NCBI GenBank assembly: GCA_014904845.1 | Contig: MU119203.1 | Location: forward strand, 372,001-436,000 | Origin: Acephala macrosclerotiorum | Lineage: Eukaryota; Ascomycota; Leotiomycetes; Helotiales; Mollisiaceae | Reading direction: 5' to 3' | DNA length: 64,000 nt | Shown here: piece after piece, positions 10,328 through 22,489 of the stretch | Position numbering within the stretch: the stretch's first letter is position 1 | Layout of the letters: every line of letters starts with the position of its first letter | Notes under the pieces: generated by a model | What the model was told of the DNA's origin: nothing | Database searches by the model: none | The model's input: only the letters and a program-made list of their open reading frames with translations | Made by a program: the position numbers and the translations under genes

Positions 10328-12018
10328 TCAGAATTCATCCACAGTGACACCAATATTCTTCTCCCTAGCGAGCTTAATAATATCGCTTCCAACTACTAGA
10401 TCCATCAATCCCATCCCTACAGATTTATAGATCACGTTTCCGCCACTCAGCCACCTGCTCATTTGGTCTTCTCTTTCTGTTTGCATTCTTTTTCTCTTGC
10501 CGCTGAGTGAGGAGAGGGAGGCGCTTCGAGAGTGGAGATTGAACGACGATTTTCGAGAGAAGGATGACTTTCTAGAGACGCTGGCGGATTTAGATCCGCT
10601 CTCAAAGCTCTGTTCCCTGAACGCTTTCGCGAGACTGCGAACTCCGTCTGGAGAGACAGGGGTATGGTTCTCATTATTGTGAGACTGTACATCGGTACTC
10701 GAAGGATCGCATGGACTGTCGTCGATTGCTGATTCGTCTTCTGGAGGAGGGGCATGGATACGCTCCAACAACACCAATTCCCCTAGTTCCACTGTCCGAT
10801 CTGGTGGAACTGATGCTTGGACGAGTTCTCCTGCTTCTTTGATGCATGCTAACGTGTCGACGACTATCACACCGCCTTCTTCGGCATGCTTGTGGAAATG
10901 GAATCCTGGTCCATGGACTTTGATCGCTTGGGCTAATACCTCGGGTGGAACTTCGATCATATGTGGTTTATAACTTCCAATAGCTATGATGAGCCGAGCT
11001 CTCCTTCTGCCTTCGGTATTCGTGAGAATGGTGTGGTCAAAAAGGGGTTCTGAGCTTGGAGTCGTGCAGATTATAATATCGGCTGCTCGAACATGGTCTT
11101 TTAATATCCGACCTATCTCCCCATATTTTAGACTTGTCAGATCGAATGTCGTATCGAACCATCCTTCGGCCTTCTTCTTAGCAGCATCATATCCCACAAA
11201 AGATTTCATGCACATAGCTGCCCTATCATTGAAATCCCGATTGATAAAATGGACTTTCTTAATGGTTGAACCTCGAAGCAAAAGTGCAAGTCGAACGTGC
11301 CAGTATGCTTGCTTGCCCGTTCCAAATACAGTCAAGGTTTTCACTTTCGTTCGTCTAGTTATGAGGAGGGAGGAGGCGAGGGCGGTGCGGAAGGCGGTTA
11401 CTTCTTCTGCGTTGAGGAAGCCGAACGGTTTCCCGTCTGCTCCCATCAAAGTCAGAGCTCCCTGCGGCGTTGTTGCTTCGGCATCTAGTATTTGAGCATC
11501 TTGTTCGGGTTTCGATGGTGGTGCTGCGAGTGTAACGACTGGGAAGAGTCAATTTCTGATTCTGAAGAGGTGGTGGGGAAGGTACCTTTCATCCCAATAC
11601 CAGACGAACTGGTGGAGGGCATAAACAACGTCGTAGTCCCATTCCCACTCTCAATCACCGTCCTATTCGGTTGATTGACCGCCGCAGCTCCACTCGCAGT
11701 CGTCCCAGTAGCATACTCATGAAGAGCAACCTGCATACTGGCTTGCAAACCCAACAATTCATCCCTATCCAAGCTCTGCAGGATATCCTTCACATTCTGA
11801 TCGGTGAGAATCGTAAGCGGCATCTTGAGACTTTGATCTGGGTTTCCGTTTGCGTTTGCGTTCTGGTCGTTGTCTAGTTTTTCAGCTCGCACCGAATCGA
11901 AGAAAGCAGGCTCTTCGTGTGCCAAGGAATAGCATTCTCGGCTTGGACTTATGGCATCGCGGAATTTTTCTTTCAAGACCGAGATCTTGGATACGCGTAC
12001 GAGCAATCTTGAAGGCAT
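10328..12018 (-). CDS. Ornithine cyclodeaminase / mu-crystallin family protein
   Basis: Two exons (12018-11586 and 11538-10328) join across a 47-nt intron (GTACCT...CCCAG) to give 547 residues. A second, more family-like start (MPLTILTDQ) lies at 11823 and would give 482 residues. The family is NAD(P)-dependent: ornithine cyclodeaminase, alanine dehydrogenase, or ketimine reductase/mu-crystallin. Visible features are the N-terminal catalytic lobe (PQGALTLMGADGKPFGFLNA), the Rossmann glycine motif (LTVFGTGKQAYWH), ADIIICTTPSSEPLF and the C-terminal GMGLMDLVVGSDI. About 110 low-complexity Ser/Arg-rich residues (repeated SRKSSF, near residues 400-500) interrupt the C-terminal lobe. This insert is unusual and might be a phosphorylated linker. 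The substrate cannot be told from sequence. Confidence 0.85.
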
Positions 12019-12762
12019 GCTTGTTGCTGACAAGACTTCGTTATCTAATCTTAGCGGCTCTACCGGGTGTTAGATCCGAGGAGTTAAGAAAGGGGGGCGG
12101 CGCAAAATGTCGGGAAGTCTTCCAACATCAACTCTTGGCTTGGTGTTCTTGGAACAGATTTGAAGTTTACAGACATTCTGAAGACGAAAATCTCTGTCCC
12201 AGGATAAATTGACCTACTGTTATCGCAATCCATTGCTTTCAAGTCCACGTGGTACTGATTATGTATCGCTTGGCAGCCATTGGGTACATCGTCACCTTGT
12301 CTCACCGCAGAGCATGCCAAATTTCCTTTTCTGGAGGCGCTTCATGCAAGCCCCCACGGTGTTTGGTTACATAGTCTGGGAAAGCTGGAAAGGCAACGTC
12401 AGAAGTCCGGTAGTGCCTCGGCAGCTCGAGGAATTTACTGAACATCCTTAGGATTGGGCATTTGCTAAATGTGAACATCTGGTTAAAGAAACAACTAGTC
12501 CGAGAGACCCAAACGAATGCAAGTAGCATTTAGAGTCGCCGACATTGAAATCCGTTATGTACACAGAGAGTAGCCTGCAATCTCAATTGGACGTCTCCCT
12601 CCCACGAGGCGAGCCTTCACATTACAGCTGAGTTTCTTGGTGTCTGTTCAGACATGAGATTTGGTTTTCTCAACCAAAGCTGATTGGCTTTCTGCCACTA
12701 ACGAATCCTCTCTACCTCCTTGCATCGTACTGCTCAACGACCACTACCTCGAGATCCTTTGA
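12019..12762. other. Intergenic between cyclodeaminase-like gene and P450
   Basis: This holds the promoter side of the cyclodeaminase-like gene and the 3' side of the P450 gene. No coding frame or repeat worth naming was seen. Confidence 0.45.
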
Positions 12763-14480
12763 TCAATCGATCACTCTCTCAAATCTCAAAAAGAGCTTGT
12801 TTCCCTTCGGACCACAAGTATAGCCATCAGTCTGCTCAATCCCCTCATCATCCACGATGTATGTCCTAAAGTTCGAGTACACCGCCGCCACAACGAGCTT
12901 GATCTCTGCTCTACATTAGCATCTCTCCTCTCCAACAGACCCCATTTGGATTCGAACACAGGATAGCATACCATGCATAGCAAAATTACTCCCAATGCAC
13001 ATTCTCCCACCACTACTAAACGCCCAAAACCATCTATCCCTCTCCCGTCTCTGCTCCTCTGTATATCCATTACTATCATCCATCCATCTCAAATGGTTAA
13101 ACTTCTCTGGCTCAGGATACACTTCCGGATTTCGATGTACGATATGAGCGTGAGAGCCTACTCGGACTCCACCTGGAATGTTGAAGGATCCGAGAGTGCA
13201 GGATGGGTAGGGTGTCATGCGGGGTTGGTTCCCTGGGATAGCGGCGTGGAGACGAAGTGTTTCCATTAGGATGGCATGGAGAAGTGGAAGCGCATCGAGA
13301 TCCTTGGAAGAGGGAATACTTCTTGTAGACCCTGATGTAGATAGAGACATGTTTGGTGAAAGTGACAGTAATTCTGCTCGAAGTGCATCTTGGAGTGGGA
13401 TATTCTGAGATAATTGCCAAGAGAGGTACGTGAGTGTGATTCCAGCAGTCTCATGTCCAGCTGCGAGGTGATCGATCATCTCACTTGCGATGCTGAGTTC
13501 CGGGAATTTGAGTGTTTCGTTCTTGAGGACTGATTCTGAGCCTCTGAGCTTCTCTTCTTTTGAGATGCCAGTTAGCATTGCGTTGAATACTACTGGTTCG
13601 TTGGCGGGGTTGTTGTCTTTGGCTGCGTCATTCTCGATGTATGCAGAAGTGATATCGCAGCGTTCCTGCGTCCATTGTTCAAGTTCCCTGTTGGCATCGT
13701 TCACCCATGTCGGGACGAGGTGGATGTGCAAGTTCCGGAAGAAGGCTGTGAAGTGAGGGAGCTCCTGAGGGAAGAATGTGTATATCTTCCTACTGTGGTA
13801 AAGACTGAACCAGTGTTTGCGATATACTTCCTCTTTGAGAAAATTACTTCCGTTCTTCAGGCCGAAAAGATAGCCCGTGATGAAGTCCATGGTGGTCGAG
13901 TTCCAGATCTCATGAATGTCGACGCCGTTTGGATGGCTTTGAGGCGCTGACGCAGAGGTGAGCAATGGAAGGAGTCTGTCATAGAGAATAGCTTGGCCTT
14001 GTGCCACCAGAGCAGGAGAGTTATGGATGTTGGACTTGGAGTAGACGTTCGAGATCATTCGCTTCCGGACTGAGTGCTGTCGAGAATGCCAAGCAGAGAA
14101 CATGCACGGTACTCTGAATGATGTCAGGACATGGTATTTCAAGAATGAAGAGCAAAATACCCATAGTTATCGAAGATAGAATACCACTCGCCCTTCTCAA
14201 ATCCTCCTGCATACACCGTCCTCAACCCCGCCAAATCGTTGACGCTTAGCTCATTTGGAGCAAGACGAACGACGGGTCCATGCTTCCGATGAGCTGCATG
14301 GACGCTTCTGTTTTCTTGGTTGCTGTATCGAGTCCACAGGATCCAAAAAGGCGAGATGGGAGCACTCCAGTGTGCGTTCGGGACTTTCGATAATGGTGAG
14401 TAGAAGATAGGATAGACGATGAATTTGTAAATGGCCAGACATGTGAGGGCGCCAGATACAGCCAGGATTGGTGAGGACAT
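12763..14480 (-). CDS. Cytochrome P450 monooxygenase
   Basis: Three exons (14480-14161, 14113-12972, 12905-12763) join in phase to 534 residues across introns of 47 and 66 nt. The product is a haem-thiolate monooxygenase, probably anchored in the ER by the N-terminal hydrophobic stretch (ILAVSGALTCLAIYKFIVYP). Further motifs are the I-helix AAGHETAG, the K-helix ETLRL, the W.....P-type meander before WAFSSGG, and the haem-binding FSSGGRMCIG with the axial cysteine near residue 479. The last exon supplies the usual C-terminal beta region (NKLFLRF). It is intact and full length. The neighbours (cyclodeaminase-like, broken aldo/keto reductase) do not form a recognisable biosynthetic cluster, so the substrate is unknown. 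Confidence 0.92.
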
Positions 14481-15486
14481 CGTGCTTTTGAGTGCTTCAG
14501 GAAGGTAAGGAATTTGTTTCGAGAAGGGAGTCCTCTGCGTTGTCACGAGTCTGTCTAAGACGACAGGTTTAGACTAGTGCGGGGCAGACTGTTACCCCTC
14601 TAAGTCTACTAAGGCTCGGGTCAAGATCAATTACAAAAGAGTTTTGACTGTAACGAAGAACGAGAAGAATCTGGGAAGACAATAGTGTTTGCTGCACCAA
14701 CTTAACTGTATCTATCTTCTTATAGAAACATTGAAGATCATTAAAGATGATGTTGAACACTCATGAGGCGCTCCCCACTTTCGCCCTATCATTGATAAGG
14801 GGAGCGAAGTAGGCCCAAAAGGGAATTTTGAACCGATGGGGTTGGCAACTAAGTCGGGTTTCGTAGGGTCTATAACTGCTACTTGAGTCCTTGCTGGTAG
14901 TATATGGGGTATTGCTGAAAGTCCAGATCGGTTTCATGACAGATAACATCGTTTTCAATGAAGTTGTCCATTCAGAAGGAGGGACATTTGATATGATGAT
15001 ACTCACGCTAGTCCATTCCGATGAAGGGCGACTTTCGGCAATTCGGCAAAAACTCCCCTCGTGATCCTATAGCACACCTTCTCAACTTGTATGGGTTCCA
15101 ATTTCCCGAAATACTTTGATAAAGATGTTCCACCCACTGCCCCAACACTGCAAAATACTCGGCACTGATAAGACAATATCAGTCGCGAACGTAATCGAGG
15201 CCTGTAAAGATTGGTCACTGTCGCAACACCCGTTCAGCAATTCAGTCACGCCTCGCCTAGGCCGGCCAGTCCCCTTTTCACCAGGTTGACATGATTAGCC
15301 GTCAGCAAGAAGAAACTCTATTTCAACCTCGAGACCGATGTGAGGGGTTGTGTGTCTGGCCCGTGGATATACCGAAAGCTGAGATACAAGCAAGAACTTT
15401 TGCCTTGTCAATTGTCAAGCTTGGCCTTCTGGAACCCATCAATTTTTCAAGTCTGTCCGAGCATTGTCTTCTTGCTTGTCTTCTCC
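14481..15486. other. Intergenic upstream of P450 with a small hairpin relic
   Basis: About 1 kb without a supported gene. A 7-bp inverted repeat (GCTCCCC at 14770-14776, GGGGAGC at 14799-14805) contains the 13-mer GCTCCCCACTTTC. The same 13-mer recurs at 16859-16871, on the other side of the broken aldo/keto reductase. Confidence 0.4.
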
Positions 15487-16621
15487 TCAATAACCCTGCC
15501 TCCCCTTCGGAAGATACCCCTCCTCCGTCAACTTCCCACTACTAGCAAACTTGACAGCTTCCACCGCCTGGTCAATCCTTTCCTTAGAACTCAACCCAAT
15601 AATCGGATTAACTTTATCCTTACTCAAACACCAAGCGGTAGCAATAGTCGTCATGATACATCGTATTTCTTCGCGATCTCTTCCACTTTGCCAATGATTA
15701 CTTCGTCCACTTTGGTTTCTAGGCCGCGGACCATGGCTTTCATTGCTCGGTCGGTGGTTTCGCGTTTGGATGAGCGGTCAGAGTAGGGACGGGAGAGAGC
15801 TCTTCGGGTGATGGGATTCCATGGGATTAGGCCAACTCCTCTGTCGCGGCAGTAAGGGATCATTTCTCTCTCTTTATTGAAGTCAGCTCGTTGTTCAAGG
15901 AAACGGAGTTAGTGAACAAACCTTCTTCCCTGTATAACAGGTTGTAGTAATTCTGCATCGAAACAAACTTATGCCACCCATGCTTCTCCGCAATATTCTG
16001 CAGCGCCTGGAACTCCCACGCCGCCATCTACTACCAGTCAGTTCATCCCTTCCCTCCCCTCCTTCCCTATCTTCTAGAGCACTTACAGAACTAGCACCAA
16101 TATACCTAACCTTCCCACTCTCAACAACATCATTCAACGCCCTCTCTCGGTGTTTCCCTATCCAGCCTATGAATCTGCAAAACATCAATATACGTCCCCA
16201 ACCTCTCCACACTCTTCACCACCGCATCCAAAATATGCTTCCTACTCGATCCTTGTCTATTCACCATCTCCCCATCATTCACACTCGCCGCTGCGATCGA
16301 AGGCTGACTTCCATCTTCCGCGACGCCGAAATAGCATTTTGAGAGAATGACGAGTTTGTTGCGGGGGATGGAGTATTTTTTGATGGCTTTTCCAATTATT
16401 TCTTCGGGTTTTCCGTTCGAGTAAATGTCGGCGGTGTCCCAGGTGTTGAATCCGACGTCATAGGCGTGTTTTAGGAGGGGGAGGGAGGTGGCTTCGTCGA
16501 GGACCCATTCTTGCCAGTCTGGAGTGCCGAGGGACATGCATCCGAAGATTACTTTTGAAATTTTCAGACCGGAAGTACCCAGGCGGGTATATTCCATCTT
16601 CGGTGCTGTCTTCTCTGCCAT
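15487..16621 (-). pseudogene. Aldo/keto reductase (AKR) with two frameshifts
   Basis: From the ATG at 16621 the reading frame is clearly an aldo/keto reductase of the voltage-gated-potassium-channel-beta/YajO-like type. Visible motifs are LGTSGLKISKVIFGCMSLG, the catalytic DTADIYSNG and LQIHRLDRETP. After RETP the frame is lost near 16143-16152. The next block (ALNDVVESGKVRYIGASS) continues in the +1 frame, consistent with an 11-base deletion relative to the usual EEIM segment. Two normal-looking introns follow (GTAAGT after GASS, GTTTGT after YREE). A second, one-base loss near 15653-15655 separates KKYDVS from the terminal TIATAWCLSKDKVNPIIGL segment, which ends at 15487. NADPH-binding elements of that tail are still legible. 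It is probably a recent pseudogene; assembly error is the alternative. Confidence 0.75.
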
Positions 16622-17788
16622 TGTTCTTATCGTTGCTGTGGTATAGAATCTGAAGGTGGGGTTGATCACTGTTCTCGCGATGCTCTAAAAATGCGATTGT
16701 GTGACGAGCTTGTACGACTATCGAGAGGGAATTTGGCACATGAAAGGAAAGAAGGATTGGGAAGTGATTGAGTATTTATTGAGAGATCTGGATGCAAGAA
16801 AGTAGCTCCGATACACAGGAAGCTGTGCAACGGCTACATGGGTAATTGGTGGGGCAAGCTCCCCACTTTCACGCCAGTTCAAGGGACTTTATCAGCCTTA
16901 TCTCCTATCGCCATTTCCCCACGTCACCTATGGTGTTGAGCTCAATAGTGTTGCTTCGGCACCTGCGGAAGCCGTGTTGTGCTTTAAAATCTCAAGAGCT
17001 TGAGAGGAGGAGTTGTTTTTCGGCTCGTCTTCTCGGCTTGGAAGTCGGCACCGACTCCCTACTCGTTTGAACACCAATAGGGTGTGGGGACAAGGTCCCC
17101 ACACAGCCAAACACAGTTCTTATATGGTCCTTATCTAAATGTACTGTATTGCTTGAAGATGAAGGACGCGAGAGTATTGTGCAGGTCTTGCCGGTCTTAA
17201 TGGTATATCTGTTGTTATCTCTTGATGTGACATCCTCCCACTCTCGAGAGGTGAGAATATCTTCGTCGTACTTCCGTACAACTTTTCGACCGAAAATATC
17301 GGCTCTATTGGAAGTTCTGTCAGGTTAATGACTTGGATATCAAAAGAAATGTTCTGCATCTTCAAGTAGAAGGTTGAGTACTGAGAAGACGAGTGTCGAG
17401 TCTCCATTAGAAAACTCAAAGAATGGATTCGGTTTGAGATTGTATGCCTGCTATGATTGTTTTACCGTTAGAAAGTATTGTTTACATATGTGATTGTATA
17501 ACATAGGAGAGTCTTGAGAGCAAAGTCATGCCTAGCGCATAGGACTTACGGACATCTAAGAGTATTCCTCGCAACAGCATCGCCTGACCGGGTGTTTCGG
17601 TGACTCCCAGTACTCAACAATCCATGACGCCGAGTGGCCGAAACCAAAAATACAAAGAAAACTAGAAAGACAAGCAAGAACGCCCAGTCAAAGTAGTAGT
17701 CTTAAAAACTTCCCTTGAGCTCATTCAAAATTTCAAACACACATCCAACCACTCTCCCTACCTATATCAACATCCTAATATCAGCATC
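16622..17788. other. Intergenic, possible small transposon remnant inside
   Basis: No gene is supported. The stretch contains two similar palindromes at 16849-16866 and 17082-17104, listed separately. The remainder is A/T-rich with short frames only. Confidence 0.4.
16849..17104. repeat. Two GTGGGG...CCCCAC palindromes bounding about 255 bp
   Basis: The left palindrome at 16849-16866 has 6-bp arms (GTGGGG, CCCCAC) around CAAGCT. The right one at 17082-17104 has perfect 10-bp arms (GTGTGGGGAC, GTCCCCACAC) around AAG. The centres are alike (CAAGC versus ACAAGG). Paired palindromic ends are what a small non-autonomous DNA transposon could leave, but no clear target duplication is visible. Confidence 0.35.
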
Positions 17789-19471
17789 TCAATGATCAAA
17801 CGCTCCACCTCTATTATTAACAGCCTCACCACAATCATGCGTCTCTTCCAATCCAGAGTCCTGAGAGTCGAGCTCCTCTTGTCCTGCCATCTCTCCTGAA
17901 GCTCCCAGAAACTCATCAGTCTCCTTCATGCTCCCTGCAACACCTCTGTTCGAAAGCGTGAGAACATTGTACTGTCGAGAAGACGACATTGGAGCTGGCG
18001 TTGAAGCAAACAAATCCTCAGAGAAGAAAACCACTTGTGTTGGTACTTCGGGGGTTTTTGGCCCTTCAATCGGATGTGGAGTGGCCTGGACACTTACGAG
18101 TGCGTTGCTTGAGGTTGGTTGAGGCTGGGCTGAGTGATTTTCTTCGTTTTGTTGGAGAAGAGACAGATAGCGAGTAGTGGGGATTCCCTCGGAAGATTCT
18201 GAGACATGAAGAAGGTTATTTGGTTCAGGCAGTGACTGGCGCTGGTTCTGAAAGTGGGATTGATTTCCCGAATGGGGCAGAGCGTCGTCCGTGGTTCCTT
18301 GTGAGAAGTGGTCATCTTGAAAACTGGTTACCGACGATTGTGATGCAACTTGGCTCTGTGCAGGTAAGAAATCAGTGGAAGAAGAATAGGGAGGGCAGGG
18401 ATCCGCAGGATGAGGTTGATGTGTAGTCGAGTAAAGCGTATCCCAGTCTTCGTCGTCGTCGCTGTCTGAGGGCTTCGGAAAATAGTCCCACTTCTTGCTG
18501 CCTGTCTCAAATATTTCGGTATTGGCATCCTGAAGGTTTGCTTGAGATCTGGATCGCTTGAGAGAGATTTTGGATTTCTTTCGAGGCCGTTGTTCATCAA
18601 TATTTTCCATCGTACCATCTATGACGAGCACTCCGAAGAGAGCAATCATTTTCGACTTCGTGAAAGGGAGGAGTGCCATTTCATCAAGGAAAGCTCGATG
18701 CCCGGCCATAATATGTCTGTGTATCGAATTAAGCGGGTCTTGAGCTTCTTGGGCCAATGCGTAAGAACGCGTACACCAAGGACATCGCATAGTGTATAGC
18801 CCAGGCGGAAACTTCTGCAATATTCCTGACTTTATCGTCGCTCTTGTGCGTAGCTGAGCATCAGACACGAAAACGAGGACGTGGTCAAGTTCCGTCTCCG
18901 CCATGGTGCATGTTCGCGGCTCAACAGCTTCTCCCTTCAGAACAGAGTCAAGTCTCCCATGTAGTCGGATCGCATCGAGTTGGTCATCGCGTAAAGGATT
19001 TACGTTTTGAAAGCTCCGTGAAGAAGCTGGGAGAGGAATTCTGCGGTCTGTGGGGTAGTTGCCTGTGCGAAAAATTGCATTAGGCCCTTCGACGCTCGCT
19101 TCCAATGCCGAAAACCAGCGATTATCAGTCGACGATCGAGTGTCGACTCCGTTTTTGAGTGAGTTACCGAACATTAGTGGTGGCTGGCTAGCGGATTCTG
19201 GGGATATCTCAGTCCTACGCAGATCTTGTGGATGGATGGATATAACGATAGAGATCCCCGTACTCTTCATTGCTTCAGCCGCCGTGTCCTTAATCAGCAA
19301 GCCATCAATGAGCTCCGCAATCTTGGACTTCAGGAATATCTCATCGAGCTCGGGACCAGCGGTTTCCTTGTTGTCATCGATCTGGACTTCGATACGCATA
19401 GGTCTTCGTCCTGGCCGTTCGATCTGACTGCGATCCATCTCCATTCTCAACCCTGCTTCACCAGATTCCAT
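17789..19471 (-). CDS. Unrecognised protein with a C2H2-like zinc motif
   Basis: A long open frame ends at 17789. The first in-frame ATG is at 19471 (560 residues). The frame is open and protein-like back to about 19740, so an upstream exon may exist and the start is uncertain. No family was recognised. The N-terminal part contains a mixed alpha/beta stretch (MRIEVQIDDNKE, GISIVISIHP). A central Cys-X2-Cys...His...His arrangement (RCPWCTRSY, then HRHIMAGH) suggests one zinc finger. It is followed by a basic RPRKKSKISLKRSRSQ segment and a long Ser/Pro/Gln-rich acidic tail. That layout suits a nuclear protein, possibly a regulator, but this is inference. It is codon-biased like its neighbours and has no internal stops. 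Confidence 0.6.
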   Translation of the reverse strand: MESGEAGLRMEMDRSQIERPGRRPMRIEVQIDDNKETAGPELDEIFLKSKIAELIDGLLIKDTAAEAMKSTGISIVISIHPQDLRRTEISPESASQPPLMFGNSLKNGVDTRSSTDNRWFSALEASVEGPNAIFRTGNYPTDRRIPLPASSRSFQNVNPLRDDQLDAIRLHGRLDSVLKGEAVEPRTCTMAETELDHVLVFVSDAQLRTRATIKSGILQKFPPGLYTMRCPWCTRSYALAQEAQDPLNSIHRHIMAGHRAFLDEMALLPFTKSKMIALFGVLVIDGTMENIDEQRPRKKSKISLKRSRSQANLQDANTEIFETGSKKWDYFPKPSDSDDDEDWDTLYSTTHQPHPADPCPPYSSSTDFLPAQSQVASQSSVTSFQDDHFSQGTTDDALPHSGNQSHFQNQRQSLPEPNNLLHVSESSEGIPTTRYLSLLQQNEENHSAQPQPTSSNALVSVQATPHPIEGPKTPEVPTQVVFFSEDLFASTPAPMSSSRQYNVLTLSNRGVAGSMKETDEFLGASGEMAGQEELDSQDSGLEETHDCGEAVNNRGGAFDH

Positions 19472-19690
19472 CCTGTAGACGAGACGAGTGCTGCGATCTT
19501 GATCAGCGAAACAGGTATCCGAAATTATGAACAAGAGTGAGGAAGCTATTGACGGCCGAGCGCTGGATATGTAGATTCTCAGACCATGTTGCCACAAAGA
19601 GGGAGAATGGATTTCTGCTCGTATGTTCAAGAAAGCGGACGCCAAATCCTTCCAGTTCTGGTTTGAGTTAAGCAGAATTCTTTCACTCAA

Positions 19691-22489
19691 GCTTTTTCGA
19701 ACAAAGGCTGTGCTGATGCTCGAGCTTCAAGAGGCCTGACGAAGTGAAAGGTATTTAGCTTCTGTGTAAGACCGTGGGAAAAGGTACATTGAACGATAAT
19801 GTCTAAAAGAATGTGCAGGCTTAGCCATGCCTTCAGTTGAAATGGAATTCGGGGTACTTCCCTTGCGTCTCGGGTGTTTGTAAATTGTTTTTGCAACCTT
19901 AAGAGTTTATTTGTTGAGAACTGTTTCAAATAATAGGTACTCGATCTCTTCCACAAATGGTTTCCAAGTATAAATTTGGACCCAGTTGGAACATAAAAGG
20001 CATCGCTGGTTTGAGGACTCTATAATATTGAGGCGGCAGTAAGTGCTCCATCACCAATCCAAAGGTAGATGTTCATGCAATTCGGGCTCGTTGCAAAAAC
20101 AAGGGGTGTTGAAGCGCTGCCATAAACAGAGTGCTCTCGAGAGATATACAAGTCAACGCTAGATAAAGCAAAGGACGCCGCCAAAGAGGGAAGAAACCTG
20201 CGTAGGAAAATCAAGGCGATCAAAAACCACGATTGTGAGTCTTGGTTGAGAAGGAAGGAACAACCTCGCCTCTTAGCATGCGGACATGCCCCATTGAACG
20301 CCCCAATCGAAATATGTGACTTCGGTCTTCGAATGGCAGGGAACACAGACACCTCGATCAGAATTCCATCACCACCATCCTGCTGTAAGATAGGGATAGA
20401 CATCCTAAGTAGGATTTGTGATGTAGGTATTTTGCTCAACGAAATGCCGTGATTCTGCCATTGAACTCTTGCGGTCGCCCAGCCTCGAGCTCTGATGCCT
20501 CATGGCTGACAGGAGTTTGCACGTTTCATCTTATCTTTGATCAGGTGGATGTTTTTGCTCGGTCGCGAGGCCGGCACATTGATTTTGTTAGGAAGTCCGG
20601 CCGAATGGAGCTGTGGAACGTGGGCGCGAGCTCGAGCTCGAGCAGTTGCAAGTAGGGATGTCGTCTTAGGCGAGGACGGAAGGAGGAGGCTAACTAGATG
20701 CGAATTGCGACGGAAGGGGCTAGGAGACCCTGGTGAAGATCGCGGAAATTAATGCTAGTTGGGAAAGCATCCTTGTCGAGGCCGTTTGTTCATGAAATTT
20801 GGTTCGCGACACAAGCGCTATGTGGTCTTTGCTGCCATGCACGTCACCTCATGGCAAGGGGGCTTCGAGAGCAATCGCGGCTCAAACAGACAGTCTTCGC
20901 GACTCACTCGCTTGCCTCAAGAGGCAGTATAGAATTCACGGGAGCCACAAACTTGGCTTTGTCGCAACGAAAACAACTCTAAAAGCCGCATGTAAGATCG
21001 CCTTGCCCTTGAGGCGGCGACCAAGGCTTGGTATCTCCGAACGCGATTTTTTTGGCAGTTCTTATGAGGGGGAAACTTCGATCTTGAGGTTGTGTGAAAT
21101 CTTGGCCGTCCCACCTCCCACAACCTAAACCTTTTTCTAAGCTGTCTTCAAGCTTAACAATTGGAGAGACTTCTCAAAGCCAATGCGTCGCAAGCTAGCA
21201 GTCATTGGATGCAGAGAGGGTGGATTCTTGCAACTCGGTTTTCAGATATTCGCGCATTGAAGGTCCACGAATCTTGGTCCTTCTTGACGCTCCACCAAAG
21301 TCAAACCGAAGGAGTGATACAGGGAGACACAACTCTAAAATTAAGATACTGTATGCATACTGGACGAAGACGATCCAAAGTTTGCGCTCGTCCGATGCCG
21401 ATAGACTTCGCGAGAGGATGAGGACACAATTCCGCTGGACCGTTGCGAGGACAAACAACCTGGGTCTCCTTTGACATCAGAAGCAGGTGTGCCTCGTTGC
21501 TTGAGAAGTCGAGGATTTGGTATGTGAATCCTGCTTGAAGGTTGACATTCAAAATTCCAACGCGTCCTATGACTTCTGTTAATGCCGATGGTGGCGAAGC
21601 TTCTACCACGAGTTTCAACGTCTGAAGTTTCTCCAGAAACTTACTTCGTACATCATCATGATTCTTATGATAGTCCGGCGTACATCGATCTCGTCGAATT
21701 AACCTTAGGTCTGAAAGGAATTAAGACAGCTTATCCGGCTGCACCTTCTTGATCCACCTCCCCTATGTCACTTAATTCAGGGGTCGTGCTCTTAAGGAAC
21801 CGGCTTACCACTCTCGGGCGTCCCCACCTCGTCTCCACTTACCTCCGGCAACAAATGCTTCAAAGCAGAACTCGGAAACGGGACCAAACATCGACTTCGT
21901 AGCCTTTTCCTTTGCCTGCCGTTTCACCGCCGTCCTTTCTGGCCTGATTTTTCGACTCTGCACGATGCCTAGAAAGGCTTGGCGGCGGGTCAGACGTTGC
22001 TCTGTCGCGGGAATAACTGCTCGAAGGCGGAATACGGCTAGCAACCCTGCTGCGTATCAGATCCAACCCAGCTTAGGCCAGAGGGGCCAAAATCTGCCAT
22101 CCGATGATCTGATAATCGGCGGCTGTAAGGCGGTGGCATGAGCAGGGAACCTTGCGAATTGTTTCTCGATTGTTTTCAGTCGGTGGACATCCCTAGGAAG
22201 TGGCATGTCTTTAGGAGATGACGGCCTTGAGATCCACCACCTTTGCAACGGGTGTTACTCCACGGCCAATGCTCGGGGGTTGGTGTTGACAAGAACTGAT
22301 GTGTATCCTCAGGTTCTTGCGAGACTTTAAAAGTTCTTAGGTATGCCTCTCCTGATTTCTTTCCGACATCTCGATTCATTCGATAATTCTGTTCTTCTTC
22401 TCTCTCTTCAGGATCCGGGCGATTCCATTACATTCTAATTGCCATCCATTCATTCATTGCTTTTGTGCTGGACACTTTTTTATATCAAA
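19691..22489. other. 2.8-kb gene-free stretch upstream of the Egh16-like gene
   Basis: Open frames here (for example 20020-20439 minus, with several hydrophobic runs) overlap one another on both strands and show no family motif or believable splice continuation. The final 100 bases before 22490 are pyrimidine-rich, as in fungal promoters. I see no repeat or RNA gene. Confidence 0.4.

Noticed and set aside
12763..16621. Possible secondary-metabolite cluster (P450 plus aldo/keto reductase)
   Set aside because: No backbone synthase, transporter or pathway regulator is nearby, and the reductase is broken. Two redox genes alone do not make a cluster.
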